In this document: positions 1-7,375 of the stretch, piece by piece | How the letters are laid out: every line of letters starts with the position of its first letter | How positions within the stretch are numbered: the first letter of the stretch is position 1 | Assembly: GCA_964396385.1 (NCBI GenBank) | Contig: CAYNFH010000228.1 | Coordinates: forward strand, 1-9,927 | Reading direction: 5' to 3' | Source of the DNA: CAYNFH01 sp964396385 | Lineage (GTDB): Bacteria; Armatimonadota; Chthonomonadetes; Chthonomonadales; CAJBBX01 | Length of the DNA: 9,927 nucleotides | Position numbers and translations under genes: made by a program | The notes under the pieces: generated by a model | What the model was told of the DNA's origin: nothing | Database searches by the model: none | Seen by the model: only the letters and a program-made list of their open reading frames with translations

Positions 1-21
1 CCTCAACCTTCAACCGTCCTC
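1..21. repeat. Period-7 repeat fragment at left edge
   Basis: The first two heptamers of the window, cctcaac and cttcaac, differ by one base, and a degenerate third unit (cgtcctc) runs into the stop codon of the membrane protein gene (stop 20-22 on the minus strand). It looks like the end of a longer heptamer microsatellite cut by the window edge. Only two clear copies are visible, so this is a weak call. It gains some weight from two other period-7 tracts in the same window. Confidence 0.3.
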
Positions 22-1987
22 AATTCGGGAAGCACCGATACATATCTATCCCAAGGCCGATACCCACAAAGGTCCACAAGCTCGCGGTCACGTAGTCGCC
101 CAGGATCAGCCCGATGAAGAACGGCAATATCCTTCTATACGCTCGCATGCCGCCATATCGCAGCGTCAGCCACTTGGCAAGCCAACCCAGGAAGAACTGG
201 AACCAGAGCAGGTCCACGATGAATGTATTCGCGACCGCGTAGCCGGCCGGGTGGAAGGGCCAGCCCGCGAATCGGGAGCGGGCGAGGTTGAGCAGCAGCA
301 CCACAGCCGCGCCGGCCGCCGCGCCCCACAGGCCAGGCGTGTCGGGGCCGGCGCTCTTCTCCGCCAGGTGCGCCGACATCGTCTGGTAGCCCAGCCGCCC
401 CATGGCGATGCGCCAGGGGTTCACGTGCGCCGTGCCCGCCCCATAGGCGTAGTACAGGTGCAGGACCGTCCAGGAGGCGATCCCCAGCCCGAAGACCACG
501 CAGGCCAGCATCGCCCAGGTGAGTCGCCGCGCGGAGATGCGCCCCTGCTCCGCGATCTTGTACGCCTCGAAGAAGTGCGGAGTGGTCATGGACCGGTAAT
601 CCACGTTGTACCAGTTGTTGTAGGCCAGCACCGCCAGCGCGTTCACGCTCAGGTTCATCGGGCCGAAGGACCGAACCACCATCTCCGGCGCGGTGATCCA
701 CGGGCCGAAGTGCCAGGCCGTTCCCACCTCCGCCCGGATTCGCGTCAGCGCCAGCATGTACGCCACAAAGAGCGCCATGAGCAGCACAGAGGCCGGCAGT
801 CCAAGTCCGCCCCACCAGGCAAACCCAACGGCAGCAAGAAAGGAAAGCAGGGCACCCACCGCCGCCGTCCGGTACTCCATCGCTTCACGGGGCCGATCGC
901 TCCTCTCCCGCCCCAGCGCCGTTCGCAGCACCGTCAGCAGGTGCCGCCGAGCCATCCAGACCACCAGCATCGCAAGGCAGATCCACGCTCCCGCGCCCTG
1001 CTCCGCCGTGTACGGCATGCGCGCACTGGTGGTGCTGGCTCCGCCCGTCCGGTAGCCGAGCGCCTCGCACAGCACCTCCAGCCCCTTCCGCACAAGGTAG
1101 AAGAACCAGCAGCTAAAGGAGACGTCGGTGGACAGCAGGTAGGCCAGCCCGATGGTGTTGGGGTGGAACCCGATGGGGAGGTTCCCGATGGCGTTCCACG
1201 GCGGAGAGGTGAAGGAAGGGCCGAAGTCCAGCGGCCCTCCGATGGTCGGTTTGACCGGGATGTAGGGCAGGCTGGGGAAGAGCCAGTTGAGACTGTTCAC
1301 GCTCTGCAGTACGACCGGGATGGCGAAACCCAGCGCCAGCGCGCGCCCGCTCATCAGCGCCGCAAAGCCGCCGGGCTCGAGGGTCAGCGCGACGGGTACG
1401 TACGTGATGGGAAAGTTCAGCCGCTCGTGCTCGATCCACTGCCGCCGCAGCATGGCTGTGATGCAGAGCATCATGAAGAGCAGCACTACCAGCAGGCCGC
1501 ACCAGGTGAACAGCACGGGCACCCACGCCCGCACGTGCGGCCAGGTGTAGAGCGTGCTGTGGCCCAGGTAGTAGTCACGAACGGCTGCGGGGTCCCGTGG
1601 GGACCACCAGGCGGGCACGGCGGCGGCAAGCTCGGCCCAGTGCGCCTCGTTGCTGAACCAGACGGGGTTCGCCACCGCGGGCGTGAGAAACCCCACCATC
1701 CCGATCCCGGCGACGGATGAGCCGACCGCTACCAGGATGTAGATGGTCGCGAGTTCGGAAGGCCTGAGCGTGAAGCGGGACCCGCGCCGGGCGAGCAGGG
1801 AGTTGATCGCGGCCACGACGAATAGGGCAAAGACCACTCCGATTGGCAGCGAGGTGCAGGTGATCTCGGTCGTGCCGGTGCGCACCTCCGAGTAGGTGAT
1901 CCACCAGCACATCGCCACCACCAGCAGCAGGGAGAGTCCCACGGCGCGCGCCGTGACCCCCGGCCGCCAGAACCTGTTGTCGGACAT
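20..1987 (-). CDS. DUF6785/DUF6784 family polytopic membrane protein
   Basis: This 655-residue protein has about 12 to 14 hydrophobic segments (for example near residues 16-36, 46-66, 79-101 and 156-182, then repeatedly to the C-terminus), so it sits in the inner membrane. Two regions match what I recall of DUF6785/DUF6784 proteins, which are common in Armatimonadota and Planctomycetota. One is an RAEVGTAWHFGP-like segment near residues 418-432. The other is the C-terminal block with FLGWLAKWLTLRYGG and FFIGLILGDY near 595-640. The family has no established function; its shape suggests a transporter, possibly of peptides or glycans, but that is inference. The length is near full for the family and the frame is intact. 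The start is an ATG with no clear Shine-Dalgarno sequence. It diverges from the gene at 2198 across a 210-bp gap, and the partner genes that would explain its role lie outside the window. Confidence 0.85.
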   Translation of the reverse strand: MSDNRFWRPGVTARAVGLSLLLVVAMCWWITYSEVRTGTTEITCTSLPIGVVFALFVVAAINSLLARRGSRFTLRPSELATIYILVAVGSSVAGIGMVGFLTPAVANPVWFSNEAHWAELAAAVPAWWSPRDPAAVRDYYLGHSTLYTWPHVRAWVPVLFTWCGLLVVLLFMMLCITAMLRRQWIEHERLNFPITYVPVALTLEPGGFAALMSGRALALGFAIPVVLQSVNSLNWLFPSLPYIPVKPTIGGPLDFGPSFTSPPWNAIGNLPIGFHPNTIGLAYLLSTDVSFSCWFFYLVRKGLEVLCEALGYRTGGASTTSARMPYTAEQGAGAWICLAMLVVWMARRHLLTVLRTALGRERSDRPREAMEYRTAAVGALLSFLAAVGFAWWGGLGLPASVLLMALFVAYMLALTRIRAEVGTAWHFGPWITAPEMVVRSFGPMNLSVNALAVLAYNNWYNVDYRSMTTPHFFEAYKIAEQGRISARRLTWAMLACVVFGLGIASWTVLHLYYAYGAGTAHVNPWRIAMGRLGYQTMSAHLAEKSAGPDTPGLWGAAAGAAVVLLLNLARSRFAGWPFHPAGYAVANTFIVDLLWFQFFLGWLAKWLTLRYGGMRAYRRILPFFIGLILGDYVTASLWTFVGIGLGIDMYRCFPN

Positions 1988-2031
1988 CAGTGAGTGCGTA
2001 GACGCATGTCGAGAAGAGCAGCGGATTCTAC

Positions 2032-2060
2032 TTGCGGAAATGGGGTTTTCCGGTTATAAT
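2032..2060 (+). promoter_or_regulatory. Sigma70-type promoter of the gene at 2198
   Basis: A perfect TATAAT lies at 2055-2060 and TTGCGG (4 of 6 against TTGACA) at 2032-2037, separated by exactly 17 bp. Transcription would start near 2066-2068, leaving a leader of about 130 nt before the ATG at 2198. The leader ends in GAGGAG (2184-2189), 8 nt from the ATG. A tgcgt/acgca inverted repeat at 1995-2006 lies upstream and could be an operator for the divergent gene, but this is weak. The placement suits the plus-strand gene. Confidence 0.65.
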
Positions 2061-2197
2061 ACCCCGTAGTTAGTCTACATAGTGAAAAAGACTTCGGGCC
2101 GCCTGAAGGCGCTCCGGAGTACAGCCAACGCAGCGGAGGAATCCGCCGCACGACGCCGAATCCCGCCGCAATCGCAGGATTTCGAGGAGACAGATTC

Positions 2198-2929
2198 ATG
2201 GCCGCAAAAAACAGCAACGGCTCTACCGCTACCGCCTCTCGTGCCGCTTCCCCACCGGAAGCTGAGAGCGCCGCTCCGGAGGTCCACGCCGCTCCCGCAG
2301 CGGAGCCGGAGGAGCAGACCGCTCCGCCGGACCAGATGGCGAGCAAGCGCCGCATGCCGGAGAATCTCCGCAAGTACCTGCTTCGCCTGCAGGGCGGCAA
2401 GTACTACCTCCCCGCCGCGTACCGCATCGTCTGGTTCCGCGACGAGTACCCGGACTGGACCATCGAGACAGAGCTGGTAGAGGGAGGACAGGAGGCCGGC
2501 TTCGCCACCGTGAAGGCGACCGTCCGCAACGAGGAGGGCCGCGTCATCGCGACTGGCCACAAGACGGAGACCCGCCAGGACTTCCCCGCCGGTTGGGTTG
2601 AAAAATCCGAAACTGGGGCGTGTGCCAGAGCCCTATCTCTTGCAGGCTTCGGCACGCAGTTCTCGCCGGAGCTGGATGACGAGGGCTACCGCCCCGCGGA
2701 CAGCCCGCAGCCGATTGGCGGCGCCAGCTTTGGCGGACGGCCGGAGCGCCCCTCATACGCCCGCGGCACCAGCGCCGTGCGGGAGGAAGGCGACCGCCGC
2801 GAGCCCGCCGGCGCTGCCGCTGCCCCGGCCGCCACAGCCGTCGCCGCTGGCGAGGTCTGGGAGGGCCCGGGTCAGTGCCCCCGATGTCATGCGCCGGCCG
2901 GGCGGAAGCATGCAAGGCCCTGCGTGTGA
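2198..2929 (+). CDS. Putative single-strand-annealing (Rad52/Erf-like) recombination protein with zinc-knuckle tail
   Basis: The 243-residue protein has three parts. Residues 1-50 are a disordered tail rich in Ala, Pro and Glu. Residues 55-165 form a compact alpha/beta domain with KYYLPAAYRIVWFRDEYPDW, a strand containing ATVKATVRNEEGRVIATG, and an ETGACARALSLAGFGTQF helix. The ETGA-RAL-GFGT arrangement resembles a recurring motif of phage and prophage proteins grouped with single-strand annealing or recombination functions, so I infer ssDNA binding or annealing. The homology is remote. Residues 166-225 are a low-complexity linker, and the C-terminus has Cys227-x2-Cys230-x7-His238-x3-Cys242, a possible zinc knuckle. 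GAGGAG lies 8 nt before the ATG. It is monocistronic, with its own promoter and terminator, and no phage genes surround it. A housekeeping nucleic-acid-binding role is equally possible. Confidence 0.7.
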   Translation: MAAKNSNGSTATASRAASPPEAESAAPEVHAAPAAEPEEQTAPPDQMASKRRMPENLRKYLLRLQGGKYYLPAAYRIVWFRDEYPDWTIETELVEGGQEAGFATVKATVRNEEGRVIATGHKTETRQDFPAGWVEKSETGACARALSLAGFGTQFSPELDDEGYRPADSPQPIGGASFGGRPERPSYARGTSAVREEGDRREPAGAAAAPAATAVAAGEVWEGPGQCPRCHAPAGRKHARPCV

Positions 2930-2938
2930 CGAGTTCCG

Positions 2939-2972
2939 TGGGCCTATGAGTGCTTCATAGGCCCAACATTTT
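2939..2972 (+). terminator. Hairpin terminator after the putative annealing protein
   Basis: A perfect 11-bp stem (2939-2949 with 2955-2965; arm tgggcctatga) closes a 5-nt loop and is followed by acattttgg, a short T-run, 10 nt after the stop codon at 2929. It lies between convergent genes. The minus-strand side lacks a T-run, so it mainly serves the plus-strand gene but could act on both. Confidence 0.7.
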
Positions 2973-2981
2973 GGAAGAGGA

Positions 2982-3578
2982 TCAAACCTTGGAATCCGCG
3001 GGCGGCAGGAGCAGGGCCGCCACGCGGACGCTTTCCTCAGGGCGTACACTCGTTGCCGCGGAATCTGGTTCGCCGAAGATCTGAATGGTCCGATACTCCC
3101 CGTCCTTCGGGTTGCGGTGCACCAACAGCTTGCGCCCCGACACGTCGAGGAGCCAGTACTCCACGATGCCGGCACGGGCGTAAAGTGCGGCCTTTGTCCC
3201 CTTATCGAATGCCAGGGTCGAATCGGAGACCTCTGCGACAAGGAGGAGGTCCTTCGGCCCCGGATGCCGCGTCCGGTAGCCGTCTTCATCCTCCTTCGTA
3301 ACGGCTATATCGGGTTCCGGCTCGCTGTCTTCGTCGTCTCCGGGAGCCACATGAATGGGCTGCTGGATCCGCACGTGGTCCGCTCCGAAGAGGCCGATCA
3401 GCCAGTTCTTGAGCTTGTTGAGACCGTAGGCGTGCGGCGGTGTCTGACCCATCTTGTTGTAGAGTTCTCCTTCAATCAGCTCGTACCGCTGGCCGTTGAA
3501 CACGCCCGAGTCCTCAAGGGCGCGCACCATGTTTCGCGTCCAGTGTATCCGCGGCGGCGCCTCCTGGATCTCTGTCAC
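2982..3578 (-). CDS. Uma2 family (DUF820) putative endonuclease
   Basis: The 198-residue product matches the Uma2/DUF820 pattern of the PD-(D/E)XK nuclease superfamily. It has RYELIEGELY near 31-40, a conserved HAYGLNKL helix near 49-56, EPEPDIAV at 87-93 with the metal-binding Asp90, LVAEVSDST with Glu116, a Lys near 126, and the AGIVEYWLLD signature at 136-145. Its length is typical. Uma2 proteins are abundant in Cyanobacteria, Chloroflexota and related phyla, and their biological role is unproven. The start is GTG at 3578, supported by AAGGAG (ctcctt on the plus strand, 3586-3591) with a 7-nt spacer. That ribosome site lies just past the stop of the upstream secreted protein (19-bp gap), so the two are probably co-transcribed, although a functional link is not obvious. 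Confidence 0.9.
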   Translation of the reverse strand: MTEIQEAPPRIHWTRNMVRALEDSGVFNGQRYELIEGELYNKMGQTPPHAYGLNKLKNWLIGLFGADHVRIQQPIHVAPGDDEDSEPEPDIAVTKEDEDGYRTRHPGPKDLLLVAEVSDSTLAFDKGTKAALYARAGIVEYWLLDVSGRKLLVHRNPKDGEYRTIQIFGEPDSAATSVRPEESVRVAALLLPPADSKV

Positions 3579-3597
3579 GCTCAGTCTCCTTTCACTT

Positions 3598-6171
3598 TCA
3601 GTCTACCAGCACGAACGTCCGCCCCTCGCCCGGCTGGAGCGTGATCGGAATGGTCAGCGATCCGCCCGCGCGGGGGGCTTCTACCTTCTGGCCCGTCACG
3701 GCATCCGTTACCGCAACAGCTCCGTTCAACCCCCACCTGGCCAGGTCCAAAGAGATAGAAGCGGTGGCAGCCGCGGCTGAATCGTTCAGCACAGTGAGGA
3801 ACTCCGTCCCGAACCGCTCCACGTAGACGGACGGATTTTCCGAGCGCGCGTAGGTGAGCGGCTCCCAACCGGCGGCGGAAAGCCGCTTGATCAACGGGAT
3901 GTACTTGCGGAACAGCGGCCGGTCCCGGTTGTACCAGCGGGGCTCCTGCCAGTAAGGATGGCTCGCCGCGTCCACGCTGAACATGCTCGGATAGACGCCG
4001 TAGAACATGGACCGTTGGAAGTACCGCTCCACCTCCCGCGTGCCGAACTTCTCGAAGTCCGTGTTCTGGAGCAGCAGGTACGGCTTGTGGTAGCAGAGCG
4101 TGCGGCGCAGGTTGAATAGAGCGTCCGAATCCGGCCGCCATTGACCGCCCGGCAGCCAGTTGGTCTCGGTACCTAGCACGTCCAGCAGCGGCGCGAAGAC
4201 CCAGAACCGCCAGGGCGTGGAGTTCGCCATGAGCAGCTTGCCGCGCCGGTGCAGGTCCTCTCCCATGTACCGCGCCAGGCTCCAGACATCGAACCAGGTC
4301 GGCACGACCGGCCGGTGCGCGTCCGTGCTGAAGGTGGGACTCGCCTCCGCATACCGAAGGCTTTCGGGCCGATAATCCAGCACGTCCGCCCAGCCCTCCA
4401 GCGAGTCCAGGTATTCGCCGTCGAGCATGCCTGGTTGATGGGCCGGAGTCGTGAGTCGTGAGTCGTGAGTCGTGAGACCGGACCCCGGACTCCGGAGTCC
4501 GGACTTCGGACCTCGGACTTCGGCTGTGCTGGGCCCGTAGCGCCGGTTGGCGGCCTGGGGCGTGTAGACCTGGCTTGCCCGCGTAGGGTGGTCCGGCCCC
4601 TGCGGCAACCGCGGATTCGGGTTCAGCACCCAGACTGCTCCGTTGGCCCACGGCGCGTTCTGGAACTCATGATTGAAGCGGCCGTTCTCGTCCTGGCTGC
4701 CCGAGTCTAGCAGTACCTGCGCCCACTCGCGCTTATCCGGGCTTTTGCCGGCGGCGTACTCCCGCACCATGCCCATCGCAGCTTCATAGGTGCGCGGCAC
4801 CGCGGGCGGCATCACCATCCACCAGGTCATCGGCTCCGAGTACCGGAAGCTGAGGATGCCCAGCTTGTCGTCGCTCGCGACGCTGTTGTCCCCCTCGTGG
4901 TACGCGATGCCAAAGTCATCCACGCGATCAACGCTTGCGGGGTCAGTGAAGGGAATCCAGATGCCCTCCGCCCTGGCACGTCGCCGGAACGCCTCGGGGA
5001 ACATCCGATAGTAGCGGTCCGCCGCGGAGCGGAATCCCCAGGTCGGGTCTACGTCGTAATGCGCGACCGATAGCCTGGCAGTAATGTGGTCCCTGGTGGT
5101 CGCCACGTCAAATGCGACATAGAGCAGCTTCGCCCCTGCGTTGTAGCCGATGCGGCAGACCCACGGCCCCTGCAGCGGCGGCACACCGACGGCCCTGCCC
5201 TTGGCACCGCCCGTGACACAGCCGAAGGGATAGAGGGAGATAGAGCCCGTAGCGCCTACGTTGCCCGCGCGCGTGAGGTTGGCGCGCTCGCCAGAGGAGC
5301 CGGCCGGCAGGCTGTGGCGAACGTCGTTCCACCACAGGGCGTCGGGGGCAGAGAACCGCTCAACATAGTAGACCGTTATGGCCTGCGGCTGAAATCCGCC
5401 GCCGATCCAGACCTCCTCCTGAGAAGCGCTCTGGCGCCTCTGCAGGATAGTTGGCACGCTAGAATTGACCGCGCCCGACCTGAGCCGTTGGAACGACAAG
5501 ACCGGACCGCCGGCGCTCACATCACGCCAGTACCAGCCGGATTGAGCGCCGGAGGGGAGTCTGGGCGGGGCAATGCGCTGGCTGTCGAAGAACCCGCTGC
5601 CGGTGAGCTGTACCGCTTGGAAGTCGTCGAACCACGCCTCACCTGTATGATGGCGGAACAACGCGTAGATGCGGGCGGAGCGAATGGGCCTGTCCGGCGT
5701 GATGAGCACCTGCCGTCTCTGCCAGCCGTGCGTGCCTGTACTGAAAGGAGCATCCTGTCCCCAGAGCGGCGTGCCATCCGCCAGCTCCAGATCCACGTAG
5801 ACGCTATAGTCGCTGTCCGGCGCGCCGCTCACGTCCTTCGCGCGGCTCCAGCCGCTGACCAGCAGCGGCGCGGGCTCCCGCTGGTTCAACACCACATCCG
5901 CCAGCGCGCCACGTACGTCAGATGCCGTGCCGTTCACGCAGTGGATCGAGTGGGTTCCGGATTGCCGGACCATACTATCCAGCGCGTACCCTGAGCCAAA
6001 CGGAGCCCAGCCCGTCGCCTGCCCGCCGCTGGCTCGCTCAAACCCGCCGTTCGCCAGCAGCCCCGCCTGCTGCTGGATCGCAGGATTATGCGTCGCGGGC
6101 ACCAAAAGCAGAGCCGCTAGCGAACCACAAATCGAAAAGCGACAATCCATATTCGAAAATCCCATGTCCAC
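3598..6171 (-). CDS. Secreted glycoside-hydrolase-like protein with N-terminal carbohydrate-binding-type domain
   Basis: The product is up to 857 residues. A short basic and hydrophobic N-terminus (FSICGSLAALLLVPA) looks like a signal peptide. Residues about 37-190 (LLANGGFERASGG to WFDDFQAVQL) have the pattern of a jelly-roll carbohydrate-binding domain. The middle and C-terminal parts look like a TIM-barrel glycosidase followed by a beta-sandwich (the end reads PGEGRTFVLVD). Acidic residues in barrel-like contexts are Glu586/Asp589 (DGEYLDS) and Glu669 (LGTETNW); a catalytic role is inference. I cannot name a GH family. Residues 550-576 are an in-frame insertion from a heptamer microsatellite. 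The longest start is GTG at 6171; ATG at 6165 or ATG at 6150 is also possible, and 6150 gives a neat signal peptide. None has a clear ribosome site. It diverges from the hydrolase at 6164 and is followed by Uma2. Confidence 0.8.
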   Translation of the reverse strand: MDMGFSNMDCRFSICGSLAALLLVPATHNPAIQQQAGLLANGGFERASGGQATGWAPFGSGYALDSMVRQSGTHSIHCVNGTASDVRGALADVVLNQREPAPLLVSGWSRAKDVSGAPDSDYSVYVDLELADGTPLWGQDAPFSTGTHGWQRRQVLITPDRPIRSARIYALFRHHTGEAWFDDFQAVQLTGSGFFDSQRIAPPRLPSGAQSGWYWRDVSAGGPVLSFQRLRSGAVNSSVPTILQRRQSASQEEVWIGGGFQPQAITVYYVERFSAPDALWWNDVRHSLPAGSSGERANLTRAGNVGATGSISLYPFGCVTGGAKGRAVGVPPLQGPWVCRIGYNAGAKLLYVAFDVATTRDHITARLSVAHYDVDPTWGFRSAADRYYRMFPEAFRRRARAEGIWIPFTDPASVDRVDDFGIAYHEGDNSVASDDKLGILSFRYSEPMTWWMVMPPAVPRTYEAAMGMVREYAAGKSPDKREWAQVLLDSGSQDENGRFNHEFQNAPWANGAVWVLNPNPRLPQGPDHPTRASQVYTPQAANRRYGPSTAEVRGPKSGLRSPGSGLTTHDSRLTTPAHQPGMLDGEYLDSLEGWADVLDYRPESLRYAEASPTFSTDAHRPVVPTWFDVWSLARYMGEDLHRRGKLLMANSTPWRFWVFAPLLDVLGTETNWLPGGQWRPDSDALFNLRRTLCYHKPYLLLQNTDFEKFGTREVERYFQRSMFYGVYPSMFSVDAASHPYWQEPRWYNRDRPLFRKYIPLIKRLSAAGWEPLTYARSENPSVYVERFGTEFLTVLNDSAAAATASISLDLARWGLNGAVAVTDAVTGQKVEAPRAGGSLTIPITLQPGEGRTFVLVD
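4444..4523. repeat. In-frame heptamer microsatellite (11.4 copies)
   Basis: Eleven heptamers plus three bases run in one unbroken 7-bp register. The left half is of the gtgagtc type and the right half of the cggactc/cggactt type, with point variants. The tract lies inside the secreted-protein gene; on the coding strand 21 bp (three heptamers) encode seven residues, giving THDSR- and SGLRSP-like peptides at residues 550-576. The length keeps the frame. Similar LTTHDSR and SPESGVR peptides recur, from memory, in genomes of several environmental phyla, so this is probably a mobile or expanding microsatellite family. Confidence 0.9.
6129..6163. repeat. Degenerate AT-rich heptamer tract at divergent gene starts
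   Basis: Five consecutive 7-bp units (aaatcga, aaagcga, caatcca, tattcga, aaatccc) share an aaatc-like core. They abut the ATG of the hydrolase and cover the first codons of the secreted protein, where they encode FSNMDCRFSI. The period-7 reading is visible but degenerate. The region is markedly AT-richer than its surroundings, which also suits a shared promoter. Confidence 0.4.
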
Positions 6172-7375
6172 TCGCCGTCAGTTCGTCCAGGGAGTAGCCG
6201 CCGCGGTGACTGCTGCCGCGCTGCCAAAGCCCGATGCGGCCGCCGGCCCCACCGGCTCAGACGTCGGCTCCCTCTATCCCTTTATTCAGGGCCAGGCCCC
6301 ACGCGGCGAGCCCTCCCTTTCTTACCTCCGGCTCGAGTTCAAAGAGCTGGCGGCCTGGAAGCGGAAGGCGCGAGCCCGACTCCTGGAGCTGCTCCAGTAC
6401 CGTCCCGCTCCCTGCCCGCCGGCCGCCGAGGTGGTGGAGCGCGTGGACCGGGGAGACTACGTCCGCGAGCGCGTCCTGTTCAGCACCGCTCCTGATATTC
6501 GCGTTCCGGCATACGTCCTCATTCCCAAAAACGCGCGATTTCCCGCTCCGGCCGTGGTGAACCTTCATGACCACGGCGGCTTCTACCTCTGGGGCAAGGA
6601 GAAGCTGGTCGAGATAGAGGAGGAGCATACGAGCCTCACGCGCTTCAAGCAGCAGTACTACGCGGGCAACAGCACGGCCTCCGTGCTCGCGCGGCAGGGG
6701 TACGTGGTCATCGTCACGGACATGTTCTACTGGGGCGAGCGGCGCATGATCCTGGATGACGATCCCGCGGATTGGAAGAACCGGCCCCCCAGCATGCCGG
6801 ATGAGCGCGTCGCGGCCTTCAACCAGCGCGCGGGACAGAACGAGGACCTGGTGAGCCGCAGCATTCAGTCCGCGGGCTTCAATTGGCCCGGCGTCATGCT
6901 CTGGGACGACATCCGCACGGTGGACTACCTCATCACGCGGCCGGAGGTGGACCGGCGGCGCGTCGCGTGCGTGGGGCTCTCCGTGGGCGGCTTCCGGTCC
7001 TGCCACCTGGCCGCGTTGGATGACCGCATCCGCGCCGCGGTGGTCGTAGGGTGGATGACCTCCTTCCCAACCCAGCTCCGGCGTCACGTCCGGCATACCA
7101 TCGGCCATACCATGCTCATCCCGGGGCTCTACCGCCAGCTCGACTACCCCGACGTGTCCTCCCTCGCCATGCCCACGCCGCTGCTGGTTATCAACGGCAG
7201 CAAAGACACCCTCTTCGCTCCCGAAGGCGTCCATGCCGCGTTCGAGAAGCTGGCCGCCTGTTACGCCAAAGCCGGAGCGCCGGAGCGCCTCCGCACACGG
7301 CTGTACGATACGCCGCACGAGTTCAACGCTCAGATGCAGGAGGAAGCCTGGGAATGGCTCCGACGATGGGTGTAA
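6164..7375 (+). CDS. Tat-exported alpha/beta-hydrolase (acetyl-esterase/dienelactone-hydrolase type)
   Basis: The 403-residue protein begins STRRQFVQGVAAAVTAAALP, a twin-arginine signal, so it is exported folded. It shows a complete alpha/beta-hydrolase triad: nucleophile Ser273 in GLSVGG, Asp348 in NGSKDTLF and His385 in DTPHEFN. An oxyanion-region motif, VNLHDHGGFYLWG, lies near residues 126-138. The large cap before the nucleophile (about 145-250) resembles acetyl-xylan-esterase and related deacylases. The substrate is unknown; deacylation of a polysaccharide is inferred from the divergent glycosidase-like neighbour. I chose ATG 6164 because the Tat motif starts there, although the frame stays open upstream to 5927. 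No clear ribosome site precedes the ATG, so translation may be leaderless. The frame is intact and ends at TAA 7375. Confidence 0.88.
   Translation: MSTRRQFVQGVAAAVTAAALPKPDAAAGPTGSDVGSLYPFIQGQAPRGEPSLSYLRLEFKELAAWKRKARARLLELLQYRPAPCPPAAEVVERVDRGDYVRERVLFSTAPDIRVPAYVLIPKNARFPAPAVVNLHDHGGFYLWGKEKLVEIEEEHTSLTRFKQQYYAGNSTASVLARQGYVVIVTDMFYWGERRMILDDDPADWKNRPPSMPDERVAAFNQRAGQNEDLVSRSIQSAGFNWPGVMLWDDIRTVDYLITRPEVDRRRVACVGLSVGGFRSCHLAALDDRIRAAVVVGWMTSFPTQLRRHVRHTIGHTMLIPGLYRQLDYPDVSSLAMPTPLLVINGSKDTLFAPEGVHAAFEKLAACYAKAGAPERLRTRLYDTPHEFNAQMQEEAWEWLRRWV

Noticed and set aside
251..1720. 489-codon open frame on the plus strand
   Set aside because: It lies fully antisense to the membrane protein gene, is rich in His, Arg, Gln and Pro as expected of GC-rich shadow frames, and shows no recognisable domain.
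4444..4523. CRISPR-like array
   Set aside because: The units are 7 bp with no spacers and lie inside a coding frame; this is a microsatellite.
3581..4651. 356-codon minus-strand frame overlapping the secreted protein gene
   Set aside because: It is the same strand in another frame, and its composition (Arg, Gly, Ala, His) is that of an out-of-frame read; the secreted protein's frame continues through with domain-like sequence.
5086..5994. 302-codon open frame on the plus strand
   Set aside because: It is antisense to the secreted glycosidase-like gene, with shadow-like composition and no domain signature.
5927..6163. Upstream extension of the hydrolase frame
   Set aside because: The Tat signal begins at the ATG at 6164; the extension has no family likeness and would overlap the divergent gene by over 200 bp.
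6257..7318. 353-codon open frame on the minus strand
   Set aside because: It is antisense to the hydrolase, whose complete catalytic triad and Tat signal show which strand is coding.
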